A stretch of DNA of 64,000 nt from Collinsella aerofaciens (GTDB lineage: Bacteria; Actinomycetota; Coriobacteriia; Coriobacteriales; Coriobacteriaceae). The stretch spans positions 124,001 through 188,000 of the forward strand of contig NZ_CABJDK010000002.1 in the NCBI RefSeq assembly GCF_902364355.1. Direction: 5' to 3'. Positions within the stretch are counted from its first letter, which is position 1. Each line of letters starts with the position of its first letter. The notes under the pieces were generated by a model. That model was not told the DNA's origin. It saw nothing but the letters and a program-made list of their open reading frames with translations, and ran no database searches. The position numbers and the translations under genes are program-made. Shown piece after piece: positions 1-8,224 of this stretch.

Positions 1-172
1 CCTCGGAACCCATCGCGGCATAGACGGCAACGGTGCGCGGCGCCGCGGCATCCAAGCGGCCCAGCAGCTCAGCCAGCCGCGTGCAAATGACAGCAGACTT
101 TGCCTTCCGAACATCCAAATCAATCGCATCGCGCCGAGCAATTACCGCCCGCCGCAACTCAGCCTTATCCAT
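1..172 (-). CDS. 5-formyltetrahydrofolate cyclo-ligase, N-terminal part (cut by window edge)
   Basis: The minus-strand frame starts at an ATG at 172 and runs off the left edge, giving about 57 residues. It begins MDKAELRRAVIARR and continues to a TVAVYAAMGSE segment, which matches the N-terminal helix and first strand of MTHFS/YgfA proteins. These enzymes use ATP to convert 5-formyl-THF to 5,10-methenyl-THF in the cytoplasm. A purine-rich GGGGGAGGGGG stretch just upstream serves as ribosome binding site. The family call rests only on this N-terminal piece, so the catalytic residues cannot be checked. Confidence 0.72.
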   Translation of the reverse strand, partial: MDKAELRRAVIARRDAIDLDVRKAKSAVICTRLAELLGRLDAAAPRTVAVYAAMGSE

Positions 173-190
173 CCTAGCCCCCTCCCCCAA

Positions 191-240
191 ACCTACCAAA
201 AAGGGACAGGTTTATTTTTGGCAGGTTTTATCTGGGCAAA
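191..240. repeat. REP-like dispersed repeat, copy 1
   Basis: A 50-bp AT/GC-mixed block with core AAAAAGGGACAGGTTTATTT. It returns almost unchanged, in reverse orientation, at 50112-50161, and as a shorter relative at 50003-50045. It is non-coding and lies between two minus-strand genes. Confidence 0.8.
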
Positions 241-245
241 TGTCG

Positions 246-284
246 AAACCACCACAAAGGTGCCTGTCCCCTTTGTGGTGGTTT
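246..284. repeat. perfect 15-bp hairpin downstream of the M16 peptidase gene
   Basis: AAACCACCACAAAGG (246-260) pairs perfectly with 270-284 around a loop holding TGCCTGTCC, the same GGACAGG core as the neighbouring REP-like repeat. There is no long T-tract on either side, so it could be a REP unit, an mRNA-stabilising end or a weak terminator for the upstream minus-strand gene. Confidence 0.6.
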
Positions 285-296
285 TGCTTGCTGTGG

Positions 297-3200
297 CTAG
301 CCCAGCAGGTCGATGACGTTAAAGCCGGCGTTGCTCTTTGCGATGACGTCGCGGCCGCCAAAGACGCAGGTTGGCGACTCGGCTGCGATGCGCGTCACGT
401 CGGCGCCGAGCGAGCGCAGCTCACCGGGCGTGGTGGCGAGCATCTGGGCGCGGCGCTCCTCGCGTGCATGCGGATCGAGTCCGGCCAGGTAGGTCGTGTT
501 GCGGCGTTTGGTGAGCGCGTACGGCTTCACGGGCGCGTCCATGCCGCTCACACAGCTTACGATAAAGCCCTCGAAGGCGGCCTCGTCGGGCTCAAAGCTG
601 CCGAGCCATTCGCCTGCGCGCGCCACGCGCTCAATCGAGGGATCGATTGCCGGGTCACGGTAGGTGTAGAACGCCGCCTGACGCTCGCCGGCTGCGCGGA
701 ATCCGCAGCCGTACGCACCGCCCTTCACGCGAATCTCGTTCCACAGGTAGTCGTAGGAGAGCGCGTTGGCAGCAACCGCCCAAGCACCCGTCACGTCAAT
801 GCCCAGGCGGCGCGGGTCGCACGCGCGCGCCGCAAAGCAGATGTCGCTGGGGATGACGAAAGCCTCGTGGCGGTCGCGCGGCTCCGGCACCACGAGCGTG
901 CCGCTGGCAGCGCCGTCGCCAGCGCCCAGCCCCAGGTCGCCCGCAGCATCCCAGTACGCGTTAAAGTCCTCGTCGCTGCCGGTAAAGCTCGCCATGCAGC
1001 CATCGGCCACAAAGATGCGCTCCGCCAGCTCGGCAAGCTTGGCGCGCAGGCCGTCCAGGCGCTCGTCAAAGTGCTCGAGCAGATCGCGCAGGAACAGGTA
1101 GAAGTTCACGCCCGAAAGCTGCTCGCGCACCACGGCCGAAGGCGAGCTGTAGCTCATCGCGCGACCGAGCGCCGCCGAGTGTCCGTTGTTGATAAAGCCC
1201 TGCTCAAGCCCAATGCGAATCTGCGTGAGCACGTCGCGCACGCGGTCAGCGTCGGCATTGAGCAAAAGCGTGCTCGACCACACCTCGCGCGGCAGGCTCG
1301 CCAGCGCATCGATCTTCTCGGACAGGGCGCCGGCGCTCACCAGCAGGTAGGGGCGCACACCGTCCACGTCGGGCTGCGTCATGACCTCGGTCGTAAAGCT
1401 CAAAAAGCCCAGCTCGCCGGCAAGTAAGTTGTCGAGCTCCTCGGCCGAGTGCTCGCTCGTGGGCAGCTGTTTGAGCAGGCGGCAGAGCAGCGTCACATAG
1501 GGCAGGTCCTCAAACACGACGCAGCTCAGGTCGAAATACTGCATGGCGTAGGCCAGGCGGTTGGTGGGGATGCCGTGGCGCAGGCAGGGGATGGGCGCAG
1601 TCGTGTCCACGACCAGTGACGGTTCGGGGCGCGCCTCGCCAATGTCGGACACGCGCAGGCGCGGCAGCGTGGCCTTGTCCTCGGGCGTGTCCTCGGCTTC
1701 CTGCGCGGCACGCAGCGCGGCCGTGCGCTCGACCACGTCGGCCAGCTCGACATCGGTCATGGCATCGCGCCTGGCTGCCAGCTCTGCGGCCTCGGCGCTC
1801 TCCGAACCCTCGGCGGCGTCCACCGGCACCAGCTCGACCAGCGCCATATGGTCGTTTTCCAGCACCAGCTCGCGCAGCAGGTCCTCAAAATAGCTGCCGT
1901 CCAGCTCGCCTCGCAGCTCCTCGTACACCGGGCCGTACTTGAGTGCCAGCGTCGCGGCGTCGTCATCGTAGAGCCAGGTGCTCAGCGCGTCGCACGCAAT
2001 GGCCACGCCGTCGGCGATGCCGTAGTCGCGCTGGCGCAGATCGTATTCGTTGCTGCTGATGATGGCTTCCAGGCGCTCGCGCGGAACGCCGTGCTCGCAC
2101 AGGTCGCGGCAGGCGTTCTGGAACATGCGACGCAGCTCGCGCGCCACGCCGGGCTGCGCGTTTTGCAGCATGATGAACTCGTAGGGCTGCAGGCTCTCGG
2201 CCGCGGTGTAGCTCACCACGTTGCCGCCCAGGCCGGCGGCCAGAATGGCCTTCTTAACCGGTGCTTCGTTGGAGCCCAGCAGTGCCTCAAACAGGATATC
2301 CGCCGCGATCGTGCGCTTGCGGTCGAGCGCGCTGCCCAACACAAGGCCCAGGCCCACCAGGGCGTTCTCGGGTGTAGTGGCCATCTCGACGTGCTTGTAC
2401 TCGCAGGTCACGGGCGCCTGCACGCCCAGCGGATTGGGCGCCAGCGCGGACGGGTCCTCGCCGGCGGCAACGGCTGCGTCCATGCGGCGGCTTGCGGCAC
2501 TCGGCTGCGACAGATAGCGCTCGTCCAAAAAGGCCAGTGCGCGGTCCACGTCCAGGTCGCCGTAGAGTGTGATGTAGGAGTTGGAAGGATTGTAGTGGCG
2601 CGCATGCGTGTCCAGGAACTGCTCGTAGGTGAGCGCGGGAATCGCGCGCGGGTCGCCGCCGCTTTCGTGCGCATAGGCGGTGTCGGGATAGAGCGCGGCG
2701 TTGACGGCGTCGTCCAGCACGCTCATGGGGTCGGACAGCGCGCCCTTCATCTCGTTGAACACCACGCCGTTATAGCGCAGCGTGCCCTCGCGCAGGCTCG
2801 CGGAGCTGCTGTCGCCTTCGCCCTCGGCGCTCTCCGGCAGGTCCAGCTCGTAGTGCCAGCCCTCCTGCTCAAAAATGGTGGGCTTGGTATAGATGGCCGG
2901 GTTGAACACCGCGTCCAGGTACACGTCCATCAGGTTGTACAGGTCCTGCTCGTTGGTGGTGGCAACGGGGTAGATGGTCTTGTCGGGGTAGGTCATGGCG
3001 TTGAGGAACGTCTGCATGGAGCTCTTGATCAGGTCGACAAACGGCTCCTTGACGGGGAACTTGGCCGACCCGCACAGCACCGAGTGCTCAAGAATATGGA
3101 ACACGCCGGTGGAATCGGCCGGCGGCGTCTTAAAGCCAATGGCAAAGGCCTTGTTCTCGTCATCGCATGCCAGGTACAGCAGGCGAGCGCCCGAGGCGGT

Positions 3201-3335
3201 GTGGCGCAGCACATAGGCGTCCGAGTCGAGCTCGGGCACGGTCTCGCAGCGCTCGACGGCAAAGCCGTGGCAGGTAGTGCCGGGCACTAGCAGCGCGGCG
3301 GCAGCGGCGCGCGGGTCGGTTGAGGTGGTGGGCAT
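297..3335 (-). CDS. M16C family zinc metallopeptidase (insulinase / PreP-like)
   Basis: This 1012-residue protein belongs to the pitrilysin/insulinase superfamily, subfamily M16C (presequence-protease type), which degrades peptides inside a closing two-half chamber. The inverted zinc motif HILEH is at residues 80-84, followed by the usual LCGS, KEPF, LNAMTYPDKT and NLMDVYLDAVF blocks. The C-terminal half carries the inactive M16 repeats. The start was set at 3335 because AAAGGAGAC lies six bases upstream. An open frame continues 74 codons further, but that extension is arginine-rich and crosses a repeat region. There is no signal peptide, so it is probably cytoplasmic. The length matches the family. 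Confidence 0.93.
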   Translation of the reverse strand: MPTTSTDPRAAAAALLVPGTTCHGFAVERCETVPELDSDAYVLRHTASGARLLYLACDDENKAFAIGFKTPPADSTGVFHILEHSVLCGSAKFPVKEPFVDLIKSSMQTFLNAMTYPDKTIYPVATTNEQDLYNLMDVYLDAVFNPAIYTKPTIFEQEGWHYELDLPESAEGEGDSSSASLREGTLRYNGVVFNEMKGALSDPMSVLDDAVNAALYPDTAYAHESGGDPRAIPALTYEQFLDTHARHYNPSNSYITLYGDLDVDRALAFLDERYLSQPSAASRRMDAAVAAGEDPSALAPNPLGVQAPVTCEYKHVEMATTPENALVGLGLVLGSALDRKRTIAADILFEALLGSNEAPVKKAILAAGLGGNVVSYTAAESLQPYEFIMLQNAQPGVARELRRMFQNACRDLCEHGVPRERLEAIISSNEYDLRQRDYGIADGVAIACDALSTWLYDDDAATLALKYGPVYEELRGELDGSYFEDLLRELVLENDHMALVELVPVDAAEGSESAEAAELAARRDAMTDVELADVVERTAALRAAQEAEDTPEDKATLPRLRVSDIGEARPEPSLVVDTTAPIPCLRHGIPTNRLAYAMQYFDLSCVVFEDLPYVTLLCRLLKQLPTSEHSAEELDNLLAGELGFLSFTTEVMTQPDVDGVRPYLLVSAGALSEKIDALASLPREVWSSTLLLNADADRVRDVLTQIRIGLEQGFINNGHSAALGRAMSYSSPSAVVREQLSGVNFYLFLRDLLEHFDERLDGLRAKLAELAERIFVADGCMASFTGSDEDFNAYWDAAGDLGLGAGDGAASGTLVVPEPRDRHEAFVIPSDICFAARACDPRRLGIDVTGAWAVAANALSYDYLWNEIRVKGGAYGCGFRAAGERQAAFYTYRDPAIDPSIERVARAGEWLGSFEPDEAAFEGFIVSCVSGMDAPVKPYALTKRRNTTYLAGLDPHAREERRAQMLATTPGELRSLGADVTRIAAESPTCVFGGRDVIAKSNAGFNVIDLLG

Positions 3336-3425
3336 ATGCAGTCTCCTTTGACGCCCCAGCGGGGGCGAATCGAGTCGAATCCCCGAGAGTATACCCATAT
3401 GGGGCCTTCGACCAATCTGCCGCAC

Positions 3426-3494
3426 GAGCGTGGATTTTCGGACACACGAGCGTGGATTTCCGGACGCATGCCGAATGAGCGTGGATTTTCGGAC
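3426..3494. repeat. three direct copies of an 18-bp GAGCGTGGATTTTCGGAC repeat
   Basis: Copies lie at 3426-3443, 3448-3465 (one mismatch) and 3477-3494. A partial inverted copy (ATCCACGCTCAT) ends near 3570. They sit in the non-coding gap between the M16 peptidase and the AlbA_2 gene, upstream of both. Confidence 0.85.
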
Positions 3495-3601
3495 GAAATC
3501 GGCCGCCAAAAGCCCAAAAACCGTCCAAATATCCACTCTCGATATCCGACCGTTCATAATCCACGCTCATCCGCCGCCCGCACAACTCTCATATCTCATT
3601 C

Positions 3602-3652
3602 GTCTCTAATACGAGAGATAACAGATAGATGAGAGATAAATATGAGAGATAA
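3602..3652. promoter_or_regulatory. GAGAGATAA operator-like triad 1
   Basis: GAGAGATAA occurs at 3613, 3631 and 3644, with start-to-start spacings of 18 and 13 bp. The first copy is preceded by TCTCT, making an imperfect palindrome. The same arrangement is repeated at 3767-3817. The array faces the AlbA_2 regulator gene. Binding by that protein is inference. Confidence 0.6.
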
Positions 3653-3766
3653 CAATGCTGCAAAGAGACGGGCAACCATGGTATTGTCTCAATATAGATT
3701 GTTTTACCAGCAACAACATGTTTAAATGAAACAGATGACAGACATCTTATCTTTCATCTCTCACTC

Positions 3767-3817
3767 ATCTCTAATATGAGAGATAACAGAAAGATGAGAG
3801 ATAATTACGAGAGATAA
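3767..3817. promoter_or_regulatory. GAGAGATAA operator-like triad 2
   Basis: GAGAGATAA occurs at 3778, 3796 and 3809, with the same 18 and 13 bp spacings as the first triad. It opens with a palindrome, ATCTCT-6 nt-AGAGAT (3767-3784), and ends 62 bp before the start codon of the downstream regulator. Confidence 0.62.
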
Positions 3818-3879
3818 CTGAGAGACGAGGGAAATCTATCCGCGGCATTCTTCGCAGAACCGAGCGAAAGGACGTGCAG

Positions 3880-5346
3880 ATGAACGAAAACGAACTGACC
3901 GGTCTGCTCGAGTCTTTAAGGCGCATGGGCTCGGACGATCTTAACGTCGAGGTCAAGGAGAGCGCCACGACACTTTCCCGCGACGTATGGGAAACGGTCA
4001 GCGCTTTCGCAAACACCGCCGGCGGCATCATCGTACTCGGAGTGAGCGAGCACGCGGGTTTTGTCCCAGTTACAAACTTTGAGACCGAGAAAGTGCTCAA
4101 CCAATTCGTGGCGGGCATGGGCGATGCCGGCGGTCGTGGAAAGCTGGCCAATCCGCCCAAATACACCATTGAGCGCGTGGAGCTCCAGGGCACCGTGGTT
4201 CTGGTCATCACGATTGAGGAGCTCGACCCGTCGAGCAAGCCTTGCTATGTCATAGAGCGGGGCGCTCAAGGTGGCAGCTACAAACGCATCGATGACAAAG
4301 ATGTCCCGCTTTCGTCGACCGAGGTTTTGGCACTGTCGTCATATGAACGGACGAGTCCTAGCGATCGCGATGCGGTGCCCGGTACGAGTGTGGGCGATCT
4401 CGACGAGTCGATGGTCGACCGCACGATAGAGCGTGCCTATTCGCTGACGCCTCGAGCGATGCGCGGTGCGGCGGACAAGAAGACAAAGATGGAGCGTCTG
4501 AATTTCCTCGACTTCCAGGGCAATGTTACCAAGGCCGGCCTCCTTGCCGCGGGCGTTTACCCTCAGCAGTTCTATCCCAAGCTCTTCATTGATGTGGCTG
4601 TCCACGTGGGAACTCAAAAGGGAGCTGCGGGGCCACTAAGGTTTATGGACCGCACAGTCTGCGAGGGCACCCTAGGCGAGATGATTTCGGATGCCGTCGC
4701 AGCTGTCGCCAAAAACCTGCGCCGCATCTCGACCGTCCAAGGCGTCTCGCGTATCGACTCGCTGGAGATCCCCGAGGAGGTCCTGCGCGAGGCAGTCGCC
4801 AACGCGGTTATCCACAGGGAATACGGGGATCGGTTCTGTGGGCAATCGATCGCCGTCGACGTCTTTGACGATCGTGTCGAGGTGACGAATCCTGGCGGCC
4901 TTTACGGGGGAAAGACTCGAGAGAACTTGTTTGACGGCAGCTCCCGATGCCGTAACGCGACGCTCGTGAAACTCATGTCGATTGTCCCGCTTCCGGATGG
5001 CGCAGGTTCGCCGGCTGAGGGCAATGGCTCGGGCATCCCGATGATGATCGATGCCATGCGCGCGCATGGTCTGGCCGAGCCCCTGTTCTGCCCGGGGTTC
5101 GATCGGTTCAAGGTCGTACTTTACCGTTCAAAGATCGAGCCGGTCGATCATGGCGGAGGCTTAATTGTGACGGCACTCAAACACTACGGCGAGCTGGGGA
5201 CGCGTGAGCTGGCAAAACGCACGGGGCTTACAATTTCCCAGGTTAGGTCGCGCGTCAACGCGCTCATTGCTCAAGGCGAGCTTGAGCCCACGGCGCCGTC
5301 GACAAGCCGCAACCGCAAATATCGACTGTCAGAGCGCGTGGAATAA
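3880..5346 (+). CDS. AlbA_2 / HATPase_c_4 DNA-binding protein with C-terminal winged helix
   Basis: A 488-residue protein with three recognisable parts. Residues about 10-130 are a Schlafen-type AlbA_2 domain (EVKESATTLSRDVWETVSAF, then AGGIIVLGVSE). Residues about 290-410 are an HATPase_c_4-like region (REAVANAVIHREYGD, EVTNPGGLYGG, GNGSGIPMM). The end is a MarR-like helix-turn-helix (ELAKRTGLTISQVRSRVNAL). Such proteins are usually annotated as putative transcriptional regulators or ATP-binding proteins, and their ligand is unknown. The ATG at 3880 is preferred over the GTG at 3874 because GAAAGGA is correctly spaced from it. The two GAGAGATAA triads upstream suggest autoregulation. Confidence 0.85.
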   Translation: MNENELTGLLESLRRMGSDDLNVEVKESATTLSRDVWETVSAFANTAGGIIVLGVSEHAGFVPVTNFETEKVLNQFVAGMGDAGGRGKLANPPKYTIERVELQGTVVLVITIEELDPSSKPCYVIERGAQGGSYKRIDDKDVPLSSTEVLALSSYERTSPSDRDAVPGTSVGDLDESMVDRTIERAYSLTPRAMRGAADKKTKMERLNFLDFQGNVTKAGLLAAGVYPQQFYPKLFIDVAVHVGTQKGAAGPLRFMDRTVCEGTLGEMISDAVAAVAKNLRRISTVQGVSRIDSLEIPEEVLREAVANAVIHREYGDRFCGQSIAVDVFDDRVEVTNPGGLYGGKTRENLFDGSSRCRNATLVKLMSIVPLPDGAGSPAEGNGSGIPMMIDAMRAHGLAEPLFCPGFDRFKVVLYRSKIEPVDHGGGLIVTALKHYGELGTRELAKRTGLTISQVRSRVNALIAQGELEPTAPSTSRNRKYRLSERVE

Positions 5347-5446
5347 ATGCGTTAGTGGACGAGGCGACCCAATAATCGACCCTCGATTGGCGCCCACTAA
5401 GGTAAAGCGGTTGTTGCCCAGTCGACGGTGATGCTAAAGACTCGGC

Positions 5447-5938
5447 TTACGCCGGCATGGCCCCGAACCCGTCCATCAAGAACAGCCTAAGAACCAGCTT
5501 GATGACATATCCCGGTTTGATTTCTGCCGTGCCAAAGACGCTGCGCTCGGCGAGCTCGCTGCAGTATGCGTAGATGTCGCGGATAAGGTCCGCGCCCGAA
5601 AGCGTAAACATGTAGCCTGCGTCCGAAAGCGCATTGGGCGCGGCGGGCAACTTGGCCATGTGGCAGAACGTTTGCAGGTCGGGCGCCATGGCGTTCTGGT
5701 AGTCAAGGTGGCTGCCGTCTTCTTGTGCGGCGAGTTCCAGCTGGCGTACTCGATCCAGCGCCGCTGCCAGCACAAAGCTCGGTGTGGGCGCATTGACGTC
5801 TTCCGTGTTCGCCACGAGTTTGCCCGCCGCCTGTGTGACAAGCCAGGCGACCTCGCGCTGGCAACGCACGGCCTTGCGCGTAACCGGCTTGATGGACGAA
5901 GAAGAAACGCTCCCCTTAGGCGGATTCGAAGCAGCCAT
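5447..5938 (-). CDS. hypothetical protein
   Basis: The product has 163 residues, starts at an ATG with GGGAGGGTC in front, and has GC-rich codon use like its neighbours. No motif is recognised. The N-terminus is serine- and lysine-rich and the C-terminal half has several predicted helices, with no clear membrane segment. Only 11 bp separate its start codon from the divergent SRA-like gene, so the two genes' promoters must overlap each other's coding sequence unless the neighbour starts later. Confidence 0.65.
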   Translation of the reverse strand: MAASNPPKGSVSSSSIKPVTRKAVRCQREVAWLVTQAAGKLVANTEDVNAPTPSFVLAAALDRVRQLELAAQEDGSHLDYQNAMAPDLQTFCHMAKLPAAPNALSDAGYMFTLSGADLIRDIYAYCSELAERSVFGTAEIKPGYVIKLVLRLFLMDGFGAMPA

Positions 5939-5949
5939 AAGACCCTCCC

Positions 5950-6519
5950 ATGAACAATCCGGCCCAACAAGCCCGGATGAAACACGTGCTACATCAGTAT
6001 ACAGGGGAGTGGGGTAGCGGGGTACAAGCGCGCCAGCGGCAAACCGAGAGCATCAACAATGTGCCTCCGCTCTATTTGGACGATGGTACGTGGGTCATTA
6101 AGTACTCGGTTCAAGCGCCGGGTACCGTTGGTTTTCGAGACCAGAATTACAACCGTAAAATGCTCAACTGCATGGAATGTGACGTCCCAGTCGGAGTCAT
6201 ATTTGCAACCGAGGTGGGCTATAAGGTGCTCGGCCTTGCGTTTGTTGAGCGGTTCGAGCCCGAAAACGGATGGTTTGTTCTGCACGGTCCTGTTCATAAA
6301 GGCGGACCGGACCCTCGTTTTGCGCCCGACATGAGTTATCTGAAGCACATACCCGTCGATATTGAGTTTGCCGGACAGGGTGCGACCGACGATGAAATTT
6401 GGCTTTGGCGGTCTTTTACGATCGTGCTGTTTGATCGGATCGCGTGGCGATGCAATCTCGCACACGCCTGCCGGTGCATGCTCTTCCTGATTTGTATAGC
6501 GAGAGGGGAGCGAACGTGA
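5950..6519 (+). CDS. SRA/YDG-like domain protein (putative modified-base reader)
   Basis: A 189-residue protein. Segments WVIKYSVQAPG, RDQNYNRKMLNCM, VPVGVIF and YKVLGLAFVERFE resemble the SRA-like module found N-terminal to HNH restriction endonucleases: a small barrel with an N-x-x-L segment followed by a 'pvGVi...YkvlGla.V' block. Here no HNH domain follows; the last 40 residues are unrelated, with Cys- and Ile-rich sequence. It may be a stand-alone reader or a truncated restriction enzyme. The start is uncertain: no good ribosome binding site precedes 5950, and an ATG at 5977 is an alternative. The downstream zinc-ribbon gene overlaps its stop. The family assignment is by pattern only. 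Confidence 0.5.
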   Translation: MNNPAQQARMKHVLHQYTGEWGSGVQARQRQTESINNVPPLYLDDGTWVIKYSVQAPGTVGFRDQNYNRKMLNCMECDVPVGVIFATEVGYKVLGLAFVERFEPENGWFVLHGPVHKGGPDPRFAPDMSYLKHIPVDIEFAGQGATDDEIWLWRSFTIVLFDRIAWRCNLAHACRCMLFLICIARGERT

Positions 6520-6800
6520 GCTGGCGAGGCGATATTGCGATGGGGAAGTACGGAAAACTGCCGTGCGCCCTTATAGACAACAAAATGTTTCCGAGCGTAG
6601 AAGTTGATTGCGGGTCGTTTGTCGTCGCCTGTCCTTGCTGCGGCTCGCAAATACCGTGCCTCGACATTCGGTTCATCGATGCGTGCGACAGACTTAGCGA
6701 CGAAGTGAGAAAACGGACAGGCGTTCATATGCCGGTGTATCAGGAGAAATGCCCTGTTTGTGGCCTCGATATCGTGTACGACGCCGGCGACGAGGGATAG
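6516..6800 (+). CDS. small double zinc-ribbon protein
   Basis: A 94-residue product starting at a GTG whose last two bases are in the preceding gene's TGA (GTGA overlap), with GAGAGGGGAG 4-13 nt upstream, so translation is probably coupled. Two CxxC pairs, CPCCG near residue 47 and CPVCG near residue 83, can hold one zinc. It has no other recognisable domain. Overlap with the SRA-like gene suggests the two act together, for example in nucleic-acid binding. That is inference. Confidence 0.6.
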   Translation: MSWRGDIAMGKYGKLPCALIDNKMFPSVEVDCGSFVVACPCCGSQIPCLDIRFIDACDRLSDEVRKRTGVHMPVYQEKCPVCGLDIVYDAGDEG

Positions 6801-6838
6801 GTGATGCGGAGGAGCTGGCTGTGAAGGCATCTCTGTCC

Positions 6839-7525
6839 CTATAAATAAATCCCCTCACCGAGCTGCTTGTGGAACTTGGCGTGATGGTCGCGTGCCCAGG
6901 TAAAGAGCGCCTGGTCAAAGTCGGTGCGCGTGGCCGGGACGCCAAAGACGCCGGCAACTTCGACACGCACAAACTCCAGTGCCGGCAGCTTGTTGATGGC
7001 GGTGAGGGCAAACGGGGACGTGGGTTCTTCGAACAGATAGTGGCTGCCTTGCAGCGCGTCGCAACTGGTGCACGTGTTGCCGAGCGACGGGGCTTTGGAG
7101 GCTCGTGCGCCTACGGGTTTGTAGCCACAGCGCTTAGAAAGATAGTCGCGGATCTCGCCCGGGACGCAGCCAAGAGCGGGAACAATGGCGAGCGCGTTGG
7201 CGTTGGCCGTGTCGATGGTAATGTGCCCGGCTTCGTTGGGCGCGTGCGCGATGGCGATGCCCTTGTCGTCATCGGTTCGATAGGGAATGCCGAAGGCCGC
7301 GACCGAGGTCTCTTTGTGACACTTCCAGCACTCGCGCTTGCCCAGTACTAGATATATATACGGCGCTGAGGGGTCGGATCGGTCAACACCGGGCAGCCAC
7401 TCGGCAAAGGGCTCGGGGTTGACGCCGCTGGGTACATACCAGATCTTCTTGGTCCGGTCCCATTTGGCGCCCAGCGCCTTGGCTTCTTCTTTGTGCGAAA
7501 AGGGGACATCGAGCTCGGTGCGCAT
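6839..7525 (-). CDS. DUF5710-containing protein
   Basis: The 228-residue protein begins MRTELDVPFSHKEEAKALGA and continues KWDRTKKIWYVP, the DUF5710 signature found at the N-terminus of many plasmid- and phage-linked proteins. Cysteine pairs (CWKC near residue 66 and CTSC near 155) suggest zinc binding. The ATG at 7525 was chosen because AAGGAGCC lies just upstream; an in-frame ATG 36 bases earlier has none. The molecular function is not known. Confidence 0.75.
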   Translation of the reverse strand: MRTELDVPFSHKEEAKALGAKWDRTKKIWYVPSGVNPEPFAEWLPGVDRSDPSAPYIYLVLGKRECWKCHKETSVAAFGIPYRTDDDKGIAIAHAPNEAGHITIDTANANALAIVPALGCVPGEIRDYLSKRCGYKPVGARASKAPSLGNTCTSCDALQGSHYLFEEPTSPFALTAINKLPALEFVRVEVAGVFGVPATRTDFDQALFTWARDHHAKFHKQLGEGIYL

Positions 7526-7825
7526 GGCGGCTCCTTGGTGCTGCAGGTGCGAGTGGCTCAAGGATACCGCAGGGCGCAGACATCGCGGCGTTTTGTTGAG
7601 AAGTTGCGGCGCGGACTGCTTGGTTACGCCGTTAGATAAATTGGCAAGTAGATGGTCGGCTTTTGACCAGTTGGGCGGTTGGAGCAGCTTGCGGCGCAGT
7701 TTTGTGCCTGGCTATTGTTGATGTTGGGGTATTGAATATATTTGGCTGCCATTCGTCAGGTGAATTGATGTTACGTTGCGATGACGGTTGGAACTGCCAG
7801 CGGATTTAGCGACATAAAACAAAAC
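7526..7825. other. non-coding stretch, nothing recognised
   Basis: About 300 bp between the DUF5710 start and the tRNA-Val terminator. I see no conserved open frame, repeat or RNA gene in it. The DUF5710 promoter should lie here. Confidence 0.5.
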
Positions 7826-7851
7826 AGCCCAGAGGACATAGCCTCTGAGCT
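7826..7851 (-). terminator. Rho-independent terminator of tRNA-Val
   Basis: On the minus strand a 10-bp stem (one wobble) with core CAGAGG/CCTCTG is followed by a T-rich run, immediately 3' of the tRNA. Confidence 0.85.
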
Positions 7852-7860
7852 GCGAACATT

Positions 7861-7935
7861 TGGTGGGCGTTAGAAGATTTGAACTTCTGACCTCTTCCGT
7901 GTCAGGGAAGCGCTCTCCCCCTGAGCTAAACGCCC
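7861..7935 (-). tRNA. tRNA-Val (GAC)
   Basis: A 75-nt cloverleaf with encoded CCA. The acceptor stem GGGCGTT pairs with AACGCCC, and the anticodon loop CTGACAC gives GAC. The T-arm is AAGTTCAAATCTT. It has its own promoter and terminator. It is the only tRNA type in this window whose downstream region shows neither an antisense T-arm nor a duplicated 3' end. Confidence 0.95.
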
Positions 7936-7964
7936 GATCAAGGGTGCGCAAGCGCGCAAGGGAT

Positions 7965-7993
7965 AATATAACGGAGCCTGAACTCGGTGGCAA
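7965..7993 (-). promoter_or_regulatory. sigma-A-type promoter of tRNA-Val
   Basis: On the minus strand TTGCCA (7993-7988) is followed after 17 bp by TATATT (7970-7965), about 30 bp upstream of the tRNA 5' end. Confidence 0.75.
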
Positions 7994-8224
7994 GAACATT
8001 TTTAAAAATCGCTTACATTGTGGAATTCGGGGGCTTTGTCATATCCATTTCAAAAGAGCCTGCTGCCGCGATTTGACTGTCGCATAATGCAAGGCCATTG
8101 CGGTATCGAGCTATGGAAAGACGTCTGCGGAATTGTCCTACCGATAAGCGGACAAGCCTTCGGCTGGTGCCTTCGCCGTGGTAAGGTAAGCCGAATTGTT
8201 TCCAGGCTGCTTCGAGGGAATGGA

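Noticed and set aside
6444..6515. Frameshift joining the SRA-like and zinc-ribbon frames
   Set aside because: The zinc-ribbon gene has its own GTG with a good GAGAGGGGAG site at the overlap, so two coupled genes explain the data without a frameshift.
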